DNA of 64,000 nucleotides from Streptomyces violaceoruber (lineage in GTDB: Bacteria > Actinomycetota > Actinomycetes > Streptomycetales > Streptomycetaceae), in the NCBI GenBank assembly GCA_000720805.1, contig JODI01000012.1:75059-139058 (forward strand), given 5' to 3'. The position numbers were made by a program, and so were the translations under genes. The notes below the pieces were generated by a model that saw only the letters and a list, made by a program, of their open reading frames with translations, was not told where the DNA came from and did no database searches. Below, piece after piece: positions 24,613 through 34,051 of this stretch (position 1 is the first letter of the stretch; each line of letters starts with the position of its first letter).

Positions 24613-25460
24613 AACTCCGCCTTCTTGACGGAGAACTCCTCGTCCGTCACCAGGCCCGCCTGGTGCAACTCCCCGAGATGACGGATGCGTTCGGCGATGT
24701 CGGCGGGATCCCGGCGCGGGCCGGTCGCGGTCACGGCCGCGACCGGCCCGCGCTCACGCACGGCCGCCAGGACCGCCGCGGCGAACGGCAACGACTCGTG
24801 TACGGGCCCGTATCCGAGCCCGAAGACGACGGCGCCGGGATCCTGGTCGGCCTGTGCGGGCCGGCCGGCCTGACCGTCGGCGTCTCGCCGCAGCAACCGC
24901 AGATGCCCCTCGAACACCTCCGGCGAGCGCCACTCCACCCCGCTGAGCTCGGACACCGCGAAGCTCTGGTCGCCGGCTTTCCACTTCGCCGACGACGCCC
25001 CCGTCCAGAACCAGCGGAAGTGCACGGTCCGTCCGTCGAAGGACGCCTTCCCGTCGTACGCCTTGAACTGCAGGGGCACCTCGGGTGCCGGTACGAGAAA
25101 CCGTTCGGCGGGGCCGTCGTCCGCCTGGGGAAGCCGCGCCCGCAACTCGTCGGCGTAGTACTCCGCGAGCGTCTCGCGCTCCAGCGGCAGCACCAGCCGG
25201 TACGGATCGCAGTTCTCCTTCAGCTGTCCCGCGGCCGCCTCCGTCAACGGGTCGGCGCCGGGGCGCGGTTCGGCCCGCAGGACGACCGTGCCGCGTCGGC
25301 CGGGGGTGAGCGTCACCCCGGAGAGCGCCGCCAGGGGGATACGTCGTTCCCCCAGCGCCTGGAACAGCTTCGGTGTCCGTATCCCCCGTTCGTAGCGGAT
25401 GAGCACGGAGTCGGAGTCGAACTCCCAGGCGGCATGAAATCCGGCCAGTACGTCACCCAT
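24597..25460 (-). CDS. DUF4429 protein with C-terminal SHOCT domain
   Basis: 287 residues. Start chosen at 25460 because TACCAT lies 7 nt upstream (25468-25473; leaderless) and MGDVLAGFHAAWEFDSDSV is the family start. Two DUF4429 units (GIRTPKLFQALGERRIPLAALSGV and FAVSELSGVEWRSP) precede a SHOCT helix pair (IAERIRHLGELHQAGLVTDEEFSVKKAELL), which often mediates oligomerisation. Function unknown; soluble. The C-terminal codons are part of a triplicated 18-bp unit, so read-through of the stop would add two near-copies of the last six residues, each again ending in a stop. Confidence 0.88.
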   Translation of the reverse strand: MGDVLAGFHAAWEFDSDSVLIRYERGIRTPKLFQALGERRIPLAALSGVTLTPGRRGTVVLRAEPRPGADPLTEAAAGQLKENCDPYRLVLPLERETLAEYYADELRARLPQADDGPAERFLVPAPEVPLQFKAYDGKASFDGRTVHFRWFWTGASSAKWKAGDQSFAVSELSGVEWRSPEVFEGHLRLLRRDADGQAGRPAQADQDPGAVVFGLGYGPVHESLPFAAAVLAAVRERGPVAAVTATGPRRDPADIAERIRHLGELHQAGLVTDEEFSVKKAELLAEL

Positions 25461-25526
25461 GCGGCTCATGGTATGCGGCACGAGCTCCTTCGTCCCCTCC
25501 CCGCGCAGACCGCGGTTCCTGCGCCT

Positions 25527-26744
25527 CTACGCGCGTCCGGCCATCGTCGTACCGGACAAACCCGTCCGGCAGGCTTCCGTTTCGCCCGCGCAGCGCACCG
25601 AGTGGTATGCGCCAACGCCGATCTCGGCGAAGTTCATCAGGCTGTCCGTACCCGGTACGAAGTAGCCGCTGTGCCCGTCCGCGCCCTGCGCCGACAGCAC
25701 GCGGGCGCCGAACGCGGAGGACATCGGGTCGGCCCCGTGGCCGAACCCGCCGACCTCCAGGTACGGCACGTCCTGGATCCAGTCGCGGCCGTCCCGCATC
25801 GCCCACACCCGCGCCGAGGTGCGCAGACGGGAGGCGTTCGAGACCCGCATCCCCGGACTGCCCGCCACCGCGATGTCGGACACCCGCCCCGGCAGGGTGT
25901 GTGCGGCCAGGCCGCACACCACGGAGCCGTAGCTGTGGCAGAAGAGGGACACGGGGGAGCGGCCGGGCAGGGCCCGCACCAGCCCGTTCAGCCGGACCGC
26001 GCCCTCCGCGGCGCGGGTCGCGGTGGCGGAGTCGATGCCGAGCCCGGCGGGTGCCGTGTAGTCGGCCCAGGCGATGACCGCGGTACGGGTCGCCGGGCTC
26101 AGGGTGCGCTCGGTCCGGTACAGGGCCGCGGCCATGCCGACGGGCGCCGAGTAGCTGCGGTCGGTGCGCTGGAAGGTCATCAGGTCGGTGTCGACGCCGG
26201 GGACGACGACGGAGACCCGCTCGGCCTTGTCCAGGTCGCCGAACACCTCGGCGATCCGGCCCGAGCCGCCGGGGTCGAAGGCCAGGAAGCGGCGGTCCTT
26301 GGCGAGCAGCGCCTCGTAGCGGTTCATGCGCCGCCCGGCGTCCTGCTGGCCGTTCGGGGAGAGCCGGGGGTCGTGCATGCGTTTGCGCTCGACCCTGCGG
26401 GCCTGGCCGATGGCGATCCGGTTGGCGCGGTAGCGCAGCTCGACCGGGGCGCCGTTCATGTTGCCGACCGCGAGCGGGTAGCGGGCGGCGAGGGCGGCGC
26501 GCTCCTGGGCGGTGAGGGAGGCGAAGAAGCGGGAGAGACGTCCGGGGGCCGTGTCCGGGTCGGGCAGCCGGTGTCCGTGCAGGTGTCCGTGCTCCCACCG
26601 GGAGAGTGAGGCCTGGAGCGCGGAGGTCCCCGGGTGGGTGCGCAGCGCGGTCCAGCCGGTGGTCGCCAGCATCACGAACACGACGGCCAACGCGAGCAGG
26701 GCGCGCCAGACGTTCAGTTGCGGGGAGGTGTCGAAGGAAGTCAC
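25527..26744 (-). CDS. Membrane-anchored alpha/beta hydrolase (DUF1023)
   Basis: 405 residues from GTG. One N-terminal membrane anchor (WRALLALAVVFVMLATTGWTAL, about 13-34) leaves the catalytic domain outside the cytoplasm. The DUF1023 alpha/beta-hydrolase domain has VVPGVDTDL, the nucleophile elbow CHSYGSVVCG and a late His in DGHSGYFVPGTDS. The Asp is not certain. Substrate unknown; many Streptomyces copies are secreted. A TAGTGT box lies 9 nt upstream of the start. Confidence 0.88.
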   Translation of the reverse strand: MTSFDTSPQLNVWRALLALAVVFVMLATTGWTALRTHPGTSALQASLSRWEHGHLHGHRLPDPDTAPGRLSRFFASLTAQERAALAARYPLAVGNMNGAPVELRYRANRIAIGQARRVERKRMHDPRLSPNGQQDAGRRMNRYEALLAKDRRFLAFDPGGSGRIAEVFGDLDKAERVSVVVPGVDTDLMTFQRTDRSYSAPVGMAAALYRTERTLSPATRTAVIAWADYTAPAGLGIDSATATRAAEGAVRLNGLVRALPGRSPVSLFCHSYGSVVCGLAAHTLPGRVSDIAVAGSPGMRVSNASRLRTSARVWAMRDGRDWIQDVPYLEVGGFGHGADPMSSAFGARVLSAQGADGHSGYFVPGTDSLMNFAEIGVGAYHSVRCAGETEACRTGLSGTTMAGRA

Positions 26745-26834
26745 TGAAAGGACACACTAGGAGAACGGGACGGTCTCGCGTTAACCAAGTGGCGTGAATC
26801 ACGTTTGGACATAAGGGGCGTTCGAGGGGCACTT

Positions 26835-27461
26835 TCAGGCTCTTCGCCAGTTTCCCGTCAGCGCCGGTCCCACCTGCTCGAGATAGCGCGCCGTCAGCTC
26901 CCGGATCGCCTCCACGCTGAAGTCCTCGCCGGTGCTCCACTGTCGTCCCGTCACCCGCATCACACCGCTGAAGACGGCCACCGCCAGCCGCGGCCGCGGG
27001 TCCGTGTCCACATCGAGGCCCTCCCGTGCGGCGAGCACGCGCGCGATCTCCTCCTCCACCTCGTCGGAGCGGCGCAGATGCGCGGCCAGCAGCACGGGGG
27101 TCGACTCGATCACCCGGTACATGCGCAGGTAGAGCTCGACCGGGACGATCGCCTCGACCACGTCGTTGAGGGTGCCCCAGCCCTCCAGGACCGCACGGCG
27201 CAGCGCCACCATCGGGGCCTCCTGCGGCGGGCGCTCGCGGACCAGCTCGATGAAGTGCGCCACCGTCATCTCCTGGAGGGTGAGGGCGGCCTCCTCCTTG
27301 CCGGCGAAGTAGCGGAAGAAGGTGCGCTGCGATACGTCGACCGCGTCGGCGATGTCGTCGACGGTGGTGCCCTCGTAGCCGCGGGTGGTGAACAGTTCGA
27401 GGGCGGACCGCAGCAGTGCGTCACGGGTGCGCTGCTTCTTGCGTTCGCGCAGTGTTTCCAT
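26835..27461 (-). CDS. TetR-family transcriptional regulator
   Basis: 208 residues; HTH at about 10-55 (RTRDALLRSALELFTTRGYEGTTVDDIADAVDVSQRTFFRYF). The C-terminal ligand domain is of the general drug-sensor type. It is divergent from an MFS exporter with only 65 bp between the starts, the usual arrangement of a local repressor of efflux. The shared region carries a 13-bp perfect palindrome. Confidence 0.92.
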   Translation of the reverse strand: METLRERKKQRTRDALLRSALELFTTRGYEGTTVDDIADAVDVSQRTFFRYFAGKEEAALTLQEMTVAHFIELVRERPPQEAPMVALRRAVLEGWGTLNDVVEAIVPVELYLRMYRVIESTPVLLAAHLRRSDEVEEEIARVLAAREGLDVDTDPRPRLAVAVFSGVMRVTGRQWSTGEDFSVEAIRELTARYLEQVGPALTGNWRRA

Positions 27462-27464
27462 ATG

Positions 27465-27519
27465 GTCAGTTACTGACTTGTGAATTGGTTTGTCAATTGT
27501 CAGCGGCTGTCATTAGCCT
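27465..27519. promoter_or_regulatory. Divergent promoters and TetR operator
   Basis: GTCAGTTACTGAC is a perfect palindrome (27465-27477); AATTG/CAATT flanks (27483-27487, 27494-27498) form a second inverted repeat. Plus strand: TTGTCA (27490-27495) and TAGCCT (27514-27519) precede the MFS ATG by 7 nt. Minus strand: TTGACA (27496-27491) precedes the regulator. The two -35 boxes overlap. Confidence 0.7.
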
Positions 27520-27526
27520 CGAACGC

Positions 27527-29146
27527 ATGACTAGTCAGACCACCATCGACGCGACGGGGCCGGGGAGCGGGAAACCGGCGTCCCCGTCGGACGGGGCCCC
27601 GGCCTCCGGGCTGCGCGGCCACCCTTGGTTCACGCTCATAACCGTCGCGGTCGGGGTCATGATGGTGGCCCTCGACGGCACCATCGTCGCCATCGCCAAC
27701 CCGGCCATCCAGCAGGACCTCAAGGCGAGCTTCGCCGACGTCCAGTGGATCACCAACGGCTACTTCCTCGCCCTCGCGGTCTCCCTGATCACCGCGGGCA
27801 AGCTCGGTGACCGCTTCGGACACCGGCAGACCTTCCTGATCGGCGTGGTCGGCTTCGCCGCCGCCTCCGGCGCCATCGGGATGTCCAGCAGCATCGCGCT
27901 GGTCGTCACCTTCCGCGTCCTGCAGGGTCTGTTCGGCGCGTTGCTGATGCCGGCCGCGCTGGGTCTGTTGCGGGCGACCTTCCCGGCCGAGAAGCTCAAC
28001 ATGGCCATCGGCATCTGGGGCATGGTCATCGGCGCCTCCACGGCCGGCGGCCCGATCCTCGGCGGTGTGCTGGTCGAGCACGTCAACTGGCAGTCCGTGT
28101 TCTTCATCAACGTGCCGGTCGGCGTCCTGGCCGTGGTCCTCGGCGTCCTGATCCTGCGCGACCACCGCGCCGAGAACGCGCCGCGCTCCTTCGACATCCT
28201 CGGCATCGTGCTGTTGTCCGGCGCGATGTTCTGCCTGGTCTGGGCCCTCATCAAGGCTCCCGCCTGGGGCTGGGGCGACGGCAAGACCTGGACCTTCGTC
28301 GTCGCGTCCGTGGTCGGCTTCGCGCTCTTCGCCTTCTGGGAGACGAAGGTCAAGGAGCCGCTGATCCCGCTGGCACTGTTCCGCTCCGTCCCGCTGTCCG
28401 CGGGTGTGGTGCTGATGGTGCTGATGGCCATCGCCTTCATGGGCGGCCTGTTCTTCGTGACGTTCTACCTCCAGAACGTCCACGGGATGAGCCCCATCGA
28501 CGCGGGCCTGCACCTCCTCCCGCTCACCGGCATGATGATCGTCGGCTCCCCGCTGGCGGGCGCGATGATCACCAAGCTGGGCCCGCGGATCCCGCTGGCC
28601 GGCGGTATGGCGGCCACCGCGATCGCCATGTACGGCATGTCCACGCTGGAGACGGACACCGGCAGCGCCGCCATGTCCCTCTGGTTCGCCCTGCTGGGCC
28701 TCGGCCTCGCGCCCGTCATGGTCGGTGCCACCGAAGTCATCGTCGGCAACGCCCCGATGGAGCTCTCCGGTGTGGCCGGCGGCCTCCAGCAGGCCGCGAT
28801 GCAGATCGGCGGCAGCCTCGGTACGGCCGTCCTGGGCGCCGTGATGGCCTCCAAGGTCGACAGCGACCTCGCGGGCAACTGGAAGGACGCGGGTCTCCCG
28901 GAGCTCAACCCGGCCCAGCTCCACCAGGCCTCGGAAGCGGTCCAGGTCGGTATGGCGCCGGTCGCCCCGAACACCCCGGCGCCGGTCGCCGCGAAGATCG
29001 CCGACGTCGCGCACGACACCTTCATCTCCGGGATGAGCCTGGCGTCCCTGGTCGCCTGCGGAGTCGCCGCTGTCGCCATCCTGGTCGCGCTGCTCACCAA
29101 GCGCGGCGAGAACGCGGAGGCGGGAGCGGGCGTCGGCCACATCTGA
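27527..29146 (+). CDS. MFS multidrug exporter, DHA2 (EmrB/QacA) family
   Basis: 539 residues with about 14 membrane segments. Motif A-like GKLGDRFGHRQTF follows TM2, and the DHA2 motifs ALDGTIVAIANPAI (TM1) and GPILGGVLVEHVNWQSVFFINVPVG (TM5) are clear, so it is a proton-driven drug exporter in the plasma membrane. The divergent TetR gene and shared operator indicate substrate-induced expression. Its mRNA is probably leaderless. Substrates cannot be told from the sequence. Confidence 0.94.
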   Translation: MTSQTTIDATGPGSGKPASPSDGAPASGLRGHPWFTLITVAVGVMMVALDGTIVAIANPAIQQDLKASFADVQWITNGYFLALAVSLITAGKLGDRFGHRQTFLIGVVGFAAASGAIGMSSSIALVVTFRVLQGLFGALLMPAALGLLRATFPAEKLNMAIGIWGMVIGASTAGGPILGGVLVEHVNWQSVFFINVPVGVLAVVLGVLILRDHRAENAPRSFDILGIVLLSGAMFCLVWALIKAPAWGWGDGKTWTFVVASVVGFALFAFWETKVKEPLIPLALFRSVPLSAGVVLMVLMAIAFMGGLFFVTFYLQNVHGMSPIDAGLHLLPLTGMMIVGSPLAGAMITKLGPRIPLAGGMAATAIAMYGMSTLETDTGSAAMSLWFALLGLGLAPVMVGATEVIVGNAPMELSGVAGGLQQAAMQIGGSLGTAVLGAVMASKVDSDLAGNWKDAGLPELNPAQLHQASEAVQVGMAPVAPNTPAPVAAKIADVAHDTFISGMSLASLVACGVAAVAILVALLTKRGENAEAGAGVGHI

Positions 29147-29300
29147 CACCGGCTGCGGCGCCCGCCGAACTGGGGCGGAAACAGGCGGAGTTCCCCTATC
29201 AGGGTGACAACGCTAAAGATTCCTCGCCCCCGGCGGGCGCCGCACGTCACAGTGGGTCAAGCCCTCCGGTACGGCACATTCCCCGGGCAGGTTCTGGGAG

Positions 29301-29367
29301 TTCGTGCTGGTTCGTACGCATTCGTGCGGTTCGTACGCTTCCATACGGTCCGTACGAGTTCGTACGA
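29301..29367. repeat. Seven helically phased TTCGTACG-type repeats
   Basis: Copies of TTCGTRCG-like octamers start at 29301, 29311, 29321, 29330, 29339, 29349 and 29359, i.e. every 9-10 bp, nearly one helical turn. Several contain the self-complementary CGTACG. They lie in the 363-bp gap (29147-29509) between the MFS gene and the small membrane protein; the rest of that gap shows nothing clear. Confidence 0.75.
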
Positions 29368-29509
29368 CGAGGGGGCGACCGGTGCTGCGGCGCGCTGCCG
29401 GAGGGGGGCGGCGCGCCGCAAGGCCGGAGGATTGGGAAGCGCAGCGTGGGTACTCGCGTCTTTGAACCCGGAACGACCCGAATCAACCGAGGGGTTCAGG
29501 GAGTTGATG

Positions 29510-29815
29510 ATGGCGGGCTTCGGACAAGGAACGCGCAAGTACCCCCGCTCACGTGGCCGGACGTGGTCACGGACCGGGCCGGATCGCGCGACGCTGGAAA
29601 TCATCGGAGTCATCTGTGCCGTCGCCGGATTCTTTGTGCTGGGGATCATCCTCGGCCCAGCGGCGATCGTCTGCGGCTGGCTCGCCATGGGCCGCACCTG
29701 GACGGGAACCCGCTCGGTGCCGGCCCTGATCGCTGTGGTCCTGGGCGCCATCGACACGCTCCTGGCGGTCATCTGGCTCGCTGGAGCGGCCACCCCGGGG
29801 ACAGGTCTGTTCTGA
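29510..29815 (+). CDS. Small membrane protein, DUF4190-like
   Basis: 101 residues from the ATG at 29510, 6 nt after AGGGAG (an ATG at 29507 is too close). A basic, Arg-rich N-terminus (KYPRSRGRTWSRTG) precedes two membrane segments (IIGVICAVAGFFVLGIILGPAAIVCG and LIAVVLGAIDTLLAVIWLAG). The pair of helices joined by a short GWLAMGRTWTGTRS loop fits DUF4190-type proteins. Function unknown. A perfect terminator follows. Confidence 0.75.
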   Translation: MAGFGQGTRKYPRSRGRTWSRTGPDRATLEIIGVICAVAGFFVLGIILGPAAIVCGWLAMGRTWTGTRSVPALIAVVLGAIDTLLAVIWLAGAATPGTGLF

Positions 29816-29834
29816 CCCCGGGACTGTGAGGGAA

Positions 29835-29862
29835 GGGCCCCCGGTGGGACGACCGGGGGCCC
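29835..29862 (+). terminator. Terminator hairpin
   Basis: Perfect 11-bp stem GGGCCCCCGGT/ACCGGGGGCCC with a 6-nt loop, 20 bp past the small membrane protein gene. No T-run. Confidence 0.75.
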
Positions 29863-29920
29863 ACCCACGTCCGCACCCCGTCCGCCCCTCAACCGCCCCC
29901 CGCGACGCCAGTCATCTCTC

Positions 29921-30035
29921 GTCGCCGGTCAGCTCGTCGCCGGTCGTCTCTCTTCACTCGTCATCTCTACCTTCACTCGTCATCTCTACGCGCCGGATCT
30001 CTCCACAGGCTCTACGCGCCGGATCTCTCGACAGG
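29921..30035. repeat. Cluster of tandem duplications at the 3' end of the channel gene
   Basis: Three different duplications in a row: GTCGCCGGTC twice (29921, 29936), a 19-bp unit twice (29953-29971, 29972-29990) and a 26-bp unit twice (29984-30009, 30010-30035, one mismatch). The last copy contains the stop codon and final residues of the minus-strand channel gene. Confidence 0.9.
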
Positions 30036-30758
30036 CGTCTTCCGCAACGCCGCGACCTCGGCCCGCAGCGCCCGCACCTCGGCCGCCAGCTCCCGGATCG
30101 CCTCCGTCTGCCGCTGTTCCTCCACGTCGTCCTTCTCGAACCGCTCGATGAACCACGCGGCGATGTTCGCGGTCACCACACCCAGCAACGCGATCCCGGA
30201 CAGCATCAGCCCGACCGCGATGATCCGGCCCAGGCCGGTGGTCGGCGCGTGGTCCCCGTACCCGACGGTCGTCATCGTCGTGAAGGACCACCACACGGCG
30301 TCACCCAGCGTCCGGATGTTCCCGTCCGGCGACGCCCGCTCCACCGACAGCACGGCCAGCGACCCGAACATCAGCAGGCCCACCACGGCCCCCGCGACAT
30401 ACGTGGTCACCCGGATCTGCGAGGCCATCCGCGCCCGTCGCCCCACCAGCAGCAGCGTCGAGACGAGCCGCAGCAGCCGCAGCGGCTGGAACATCGGCAG
30501 CACCACCGCGCACAGGTCCAGCCAGTGGGTGCGGACGAACTCGCGCCGGTACGGAGTGAGCGCGAGGCGCACCACGTAGTCCGCCGCGAACGCCCCCCAG
30601 ACCGTCCACTCGGCCACCGTGCAGGCGAAGGTCACGGACGACCCGGCGGAGGTGTCCACGATCGGTACCGCGTAGGCCACGGCGAACAGCAGGGCGAGCG
30701 CCAGCAGCGGTCGTTGCGTCCAGTGCTCCCACCGGGCCTGGGCCGAGAGTTGCTTCAT
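30012..30758 (-). CDS. Voltage-gated-type potassium channel
   Basis: 248 residues from the ATG at 30758; TACGAT 6 nt upstream (30765-30770) suggests leaderless expression. Six membrane segments are visible: an S1-S4-like sensor ending in the Arg-rich LRLLRLVSTLLLVGRRARM (93-111) and a pore with the selectivity filter TVGYGD (164-169) between S5 and S6. A coiled coil (DVEEQRQTEAIRELAAEVRALRAEVAALR) closes the protein and may tetramerise it. It probably conducts K+. It is preceded by the aceE terminator. Confidence 0.92.
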   Translation of the reverse strand: MKQLSAQARWEHWTQRPLLALALLFAVAYAVPIVDTSAGSSVTFACTVAEWTVWGAFAADYVVRLALTPYRREFVRTHWLDLCAVVLPMFQPLRLLRLVSTLLLVGRRARMASQIRVTTYVAGAVVGLLMFGSLAVLSVERASPDGNIRTLGDAVWWSFTTMTTVGYGDHAPTTGLGRIIAVGLMLSGIALLGVVTANIAAWFIERFEKDDVEEQRQTEAIRELAAEVRALRAEVAALRKTPVERSGA

Positions 30759-30780
30759 GTCCGCATCGTAAAGAAGCGGT

Positions 30781-30813
30781 AAGGGCGGTGGAGCCGCAAG
30801 CTCCACCGCCCTT
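30781..30813 (-). terminator. aceE terminator
   Basis: Perfect 14-bp stem (30781-30794 with 30800-30813), 5-nt loop, followed on the minus strand by ACCGCTTCTTT. It lies 25 bp beyond the aceE stop. Confidence 0.85.
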
Positions 30814-30837
30814 CCGCCGTTCACGTCCCGCGCTGTG

Positions 30838-33585
30838 TCACGCGTCGCCGCCCGCGGCCCCCGGATCGGCAGCCGACACGTCGAGCAGCTGGTACCGGTC
30901 GATCGCCTGCTTGAGCACCGACCGGTCGACCTTGCCCTCCCTGGCCAGCTCGGTCAGCACGCCCACCACGATCGACTGTGCGTCGATGTGGAAGAACCGC
31001 CGGGCCGCGCCCCGGGTGTCCGCGAAGCCGAAGCCGTCGGCGCCCAGCGACTGGTACGTCCCCGGCACCCACCGTGCGATCTGGTCCGGAACCGATCGCA
31101 TCCAGTCGGAGACGGCCACGAACGGACCCTGCGCGTCGGCCAGCTTCCGGGTCACGTACGGCACCCGCTGCTCCTCCTCCGGATGCAGCAGGTTGTACTC
31201 CTCGCAGGCCACGGCCTCACGCCGCAGCTCGTTCCAGGAGGTCGCCGACCAGACGTCGGCCTTCACGTTCCACTCCTCGGCGAGGAGCTTCTGCGCCTCG
31301 ACCGCCCACGGAACCGCGACACCCGAGGCCATGATCTGCGCGGGAATCGACCCCGAGGTGCCCTCGCTGAAGCGGTAGACGCCCTTGACGATGCCCTCGG
31401 CGTCCACGTTCGCCGGCTCGGCCGGGTGCTGGATGGGCTCGTTGTAGACGGTGAGGTAGTAGAAGACGTCCTCGCCGTGCGGGTGCTCCTCGGAGCCGCC
31501 GTACATCCGCCGCAGACCGTCCTTGACGATGTGCGCGATCTCGAACCCGAAGGCGGGGTCGTACGCCACACAGCCCGGGTTGGTGGAGGCGAGCAGCTGC
31601 GAGTGGCCGTCCGCGTGCTGCAGGCCCTCACCGGTCAGAGTCGTACGGCCGGCGGTCGCCCCCAGCACGAAACCACGCGCCAGCTGGTCCGACATCTGCC
31701 AGAACTGGTCGCCGGTGCGCTGGAACCCGAACATCGAGTAGAAGACGTACACCGGGATCAGCGGCTCGCCGTGCGTGGCGTACGCCGAACCCGCCGCGAT
31801 CAGCGAGGCCGTGCAGCCCGCCTCCGAGATGCCGTCGTGCAGCATCTGCCCCTGCGGCGACTCCTTGTAGGCGAGCAGCAGGTCCCGGTCCACGGCCTCG
31901 TACTGCTGGCCGAGGGGGTTGTAGATCTTCGCACTCGGGAAGAAGGAGTCCATGCCGAACGTGCGGTACTCGTCCGGCGCGATCAGCACGAACCGCTTGC
32001 CGATCTCCTTGTCCCGCATGAGGTCCTTGAGCAGTCGCACGAACGCCATGGTGGTGGCGATGGACTGCTGGCCGGAGCCCTTCTTCACGGTCGCGTACAA
32101 CTTCTCGTCCGGCAGTGCGAGCGGCTTCGAGCGCACCACGCGCGTGGGGACGTATCCGCCGCACCCCTTGCGGCGGTCGTGCATGTACTGGATCTCCTCC
32201 GAGTCGCGGCCCGGGTGGTAGTACGGCGGCGCGCCGGACTCCAGTTCCTTGTCGGAGATCGGCAGGTGCAGCCGGTCGCGGAACCGCTTGAGGTCGTCGA
32301 CCGTCAGCTTCTTCATCTGGTGCGTGGCGTTGCGGCCCTCGAAGTTGGGACCCAGCGTCCAGCCCTTGATGGTCTTGGCCAGGATGACCGTCGGCTGACC
32401 CTTGTGCTCGACGGCCGCCTTGTAGGCCGCGAAGATCTTCCGGTGGTCGTGGCCGCCGCGCCCCAGGTGCAGGATCTGGTCGTCGGTCATGTTCTCGACC
32501 ATCGCGCGCAGCCGGTGGTCGTCGCCGAAGAAGTGGTCGCGGATGTACGCGCCGGTCTCGGTGGCGTACGTCTGGAACTGGCCGTCCGGCGTCGTGTTCA
32601 TCTTGTTGACCAGCACACCGTCGCGGTCCTGCGCGAGCAGCGGGTCCCAGGTGCGGTCCCACACCAGCTTGATCACGTTCCAGCCGGCCCCCCGGAAGAT
32701 CGACTCCAGCTCCTGGATGATCTTGCCGTTGCCGCGCACCGGACCGTCGAGCCGCTGCAGGTTGCAGTTGACCACGAAGGTCAGGTTGTCCAGGCCCTCA
32801 CGAGCGGCGATGGACAGCTGGCCGAGCGACTCCGGCTCGTCCATCTCGCCGTCGCCCAGGAACGCCCACACGTGCGACTTCGAGGTGTCGGCGATGTCGC
32901 GCGCGTGCATGTAGCGGTTCATCCGCGCCTGGTAGATCGCGCCGATCGGGCCGAGGCCCATGGACACGGTCGGGAACTCCCAGAAGTCCGGCATCAGCCG
33001 CGGGTGCGGGTAGCTGGACAGGCCGTACGGCGCCTTCGACTTCTCCTGGCGGAACCCGTCCAGATTCTGCTCGCTGAGGCGGTCCAGCAGGTACGCGCGG
33101 GCGTAGATGCCCGGCGAGGCGTGGCCCTGGAAGAAGACCTGGTCGCCGCCGTCGCCCTCGTCCTTGCCGCGGAAGAAGTGGTTGAAGCCGACGTCGTAGA
33201 GCGAGGCGGAGGAGGCGAAGGTGGCGATGTGGCCGCCGACACCGATGCCGGGGCGCTGGGCGCGGGAGACCATCACGGCCGCGTTCCAGCGGGTCGCGTT
33301 GAGGATCTTCCGCTCGATCTCCTCGTTGCCCGGGAAGAACGGCTCGGCCCTGGTGGGGATGGTGTTGACGTAGTCCGTGCTGCGCATCTCGGGCACGGCC
33401 ACGCGCTTCTCGCGGGCCCGCTCGATCAGGCGCAGCATCAGGTAGCGGGCCCGCTCACGGCCGCGCTCGTCGACGGCGGCGTCGAGGGAGTCGAGCCACT
33501 CCTGGGTTTCCTCGGGATCGAAGTCAGGAACCTGACTCGGAAGGCCGCCAATGATGATCGGGTTGCGATCGGATCCGGAAGCCAC
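30838..33585 (-). CDS. aceE: Pyruvate dehydrogenase E1 component, homodimeric
   Basis: 915 residues from GTG at 33585, with AAGGAA upstream. It decarboxylates pyruvate with thiamine diphosphate and passes the acetyl group to E2, feeding acetyl-CoA to the TCA cycle and to the nearby fatty acid genes. The thiamine motif starts at [10 protein letters not shown] and ends with [41 protein letters not shown] is typical of the E. coli-like AceE type. E2 and E3 are not in the window. Two 10-bp direct repeats lie 41-62 bp upstream of the start. Confidence 0.97.
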   Translation of the reverse strand: MASGSDRNPIIIGGLPSQVPDFDPEETQEWLDSLDAAVDERGRERARYLMLRLIERAREKRVAVPEMRSTDYVNTIPTRAEPFFPGNEEIERKILNATRWNAAVMVSRAQRPGIGVGGHIATFASSASLYDVGFNHFFRGKDEGDGGDQVFFQGHASPGIYARAYLLDRLSEQNLDGFRQEKSKAPYGLSSYPHPRLMPDFWEFPTVSMGLGPIGAIYQARMNRYMHARDIADTSKSHVWAFLGDGEMDEPESLGQLSIAAREGLDNLTFVVNCNLQRLDGPVRGNGKIIQELESIFRGAGWNVIKLVWDRTWDPLLAQDRDGVLVNKMNTTPDGQFQTYATETGAYIRDHFFGDDHRLRAMVENMTDDQILHLGRGGHDHRKIFAAYKAAVEHKGQPTVILAKTIKGWTLGPNFEGRNATHQMKKLTVDDLKRFRDRLHLPISDKELESGAPPYYHPGRDSEEIQYMHDRRKGCGGYVPTRVVRSKPLALPDEKLYATVKKGSGQQSIATTMAFVRLLKDLMRDKEIGKRFVLIAPDEYRTFGMDSFFPSAKIYNPLGQQYEAVDRDLLLAYKESPQGQMLHDGISEAGCTASLIAAGSAYATHGEPLIPVYVFYSMFGFQRTGDQFWQMSDQLARGFVLGATAGRTTLTGEGLQHADGHSQLLASTNPGCVAYDPAFGFEIAHIVKDGLRRMYGGSEEHPHGEDVFYYLTVYNEPIQHPAEPANVDAEGIVKGVYRFSEGTSGSIPAQIMASGVAVPWAVEAQKLLAEEWNVKADVWSATSWNELRREAVACEEYNLLHPEEEQRVPYVTRKLADAQGPFVAVSDWMRSVPDQIARWVPGTYQSLGADGFGFADTRGAARRFFHIDAQSIVVGVLTELAREGKVDRSVLKQAIDRYQLLDVSAADPGAAGGDA

Positions 33586-34051
33586 GCTGTTCCTTACCTG
33601 TCAGAGGGCTGCATTTCCCTGGGGTTCGCTGGGTTTTTCGCTGGGTTCTCGGTATGCCTGCACCGTTCCCCATCGTGTACCTCGGCGCGGCAAACGTCAC
33701 CTCTACTGTGGGGTAACTCGACCTTGGTCCGGCGGTCGGGGTCGGCTTGGCCGGCACATGGTCGAGAGCCACGTCCCCCGCTCTGTCCCCATGGAAGGTT
33801 CCCAAACGCACAAACGGGGCAGAAAGGTGTGGGCTGTGTCACTCCCGGACTGGGGCGGTGTGCCGTAAGTTGCGGCGACACGGCCCGGAACGTCACCGTT
33901 TCGGCGGTCTGAACGGCCGGGTACTTGCGCGATCCGCCCCGCCCGTGTGGACTACGGCCAATGCTTCGCGCACGCGCGTGGCTAAGACTCCCCCCAAGTC
34001 CTGAACGGACTCGGGGGGACACCCATCCAAAACATGATCAGGAGGCAACCC
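33586..34051. promoter_or_regulatory. aceE / DUF3052 divergent control region
   Basis: 466 bases without a gene. TCGCTGGGTT occurs twice, 12 bp apart (33626-33635, 33638-33647), upstream of aceE. GGAAC (33887-33891) and GTCTGA (33907-33912) resemble an ECF (SigE-type) promoter facing DUF3052. A hairpin, TCCCCCC...GGGGGGA (33989-34019), lies in the DUF3052 leader just before its ribosome binding site. Confidence 0.5.

Noticed and set aside
30835..33912. 1025-codon open frame opposite aceE
   Set aside because: Shadow frame produced by high GC codon bias; composition is Arg/Val/His-rich with no domain, while aceE is unmistakable.
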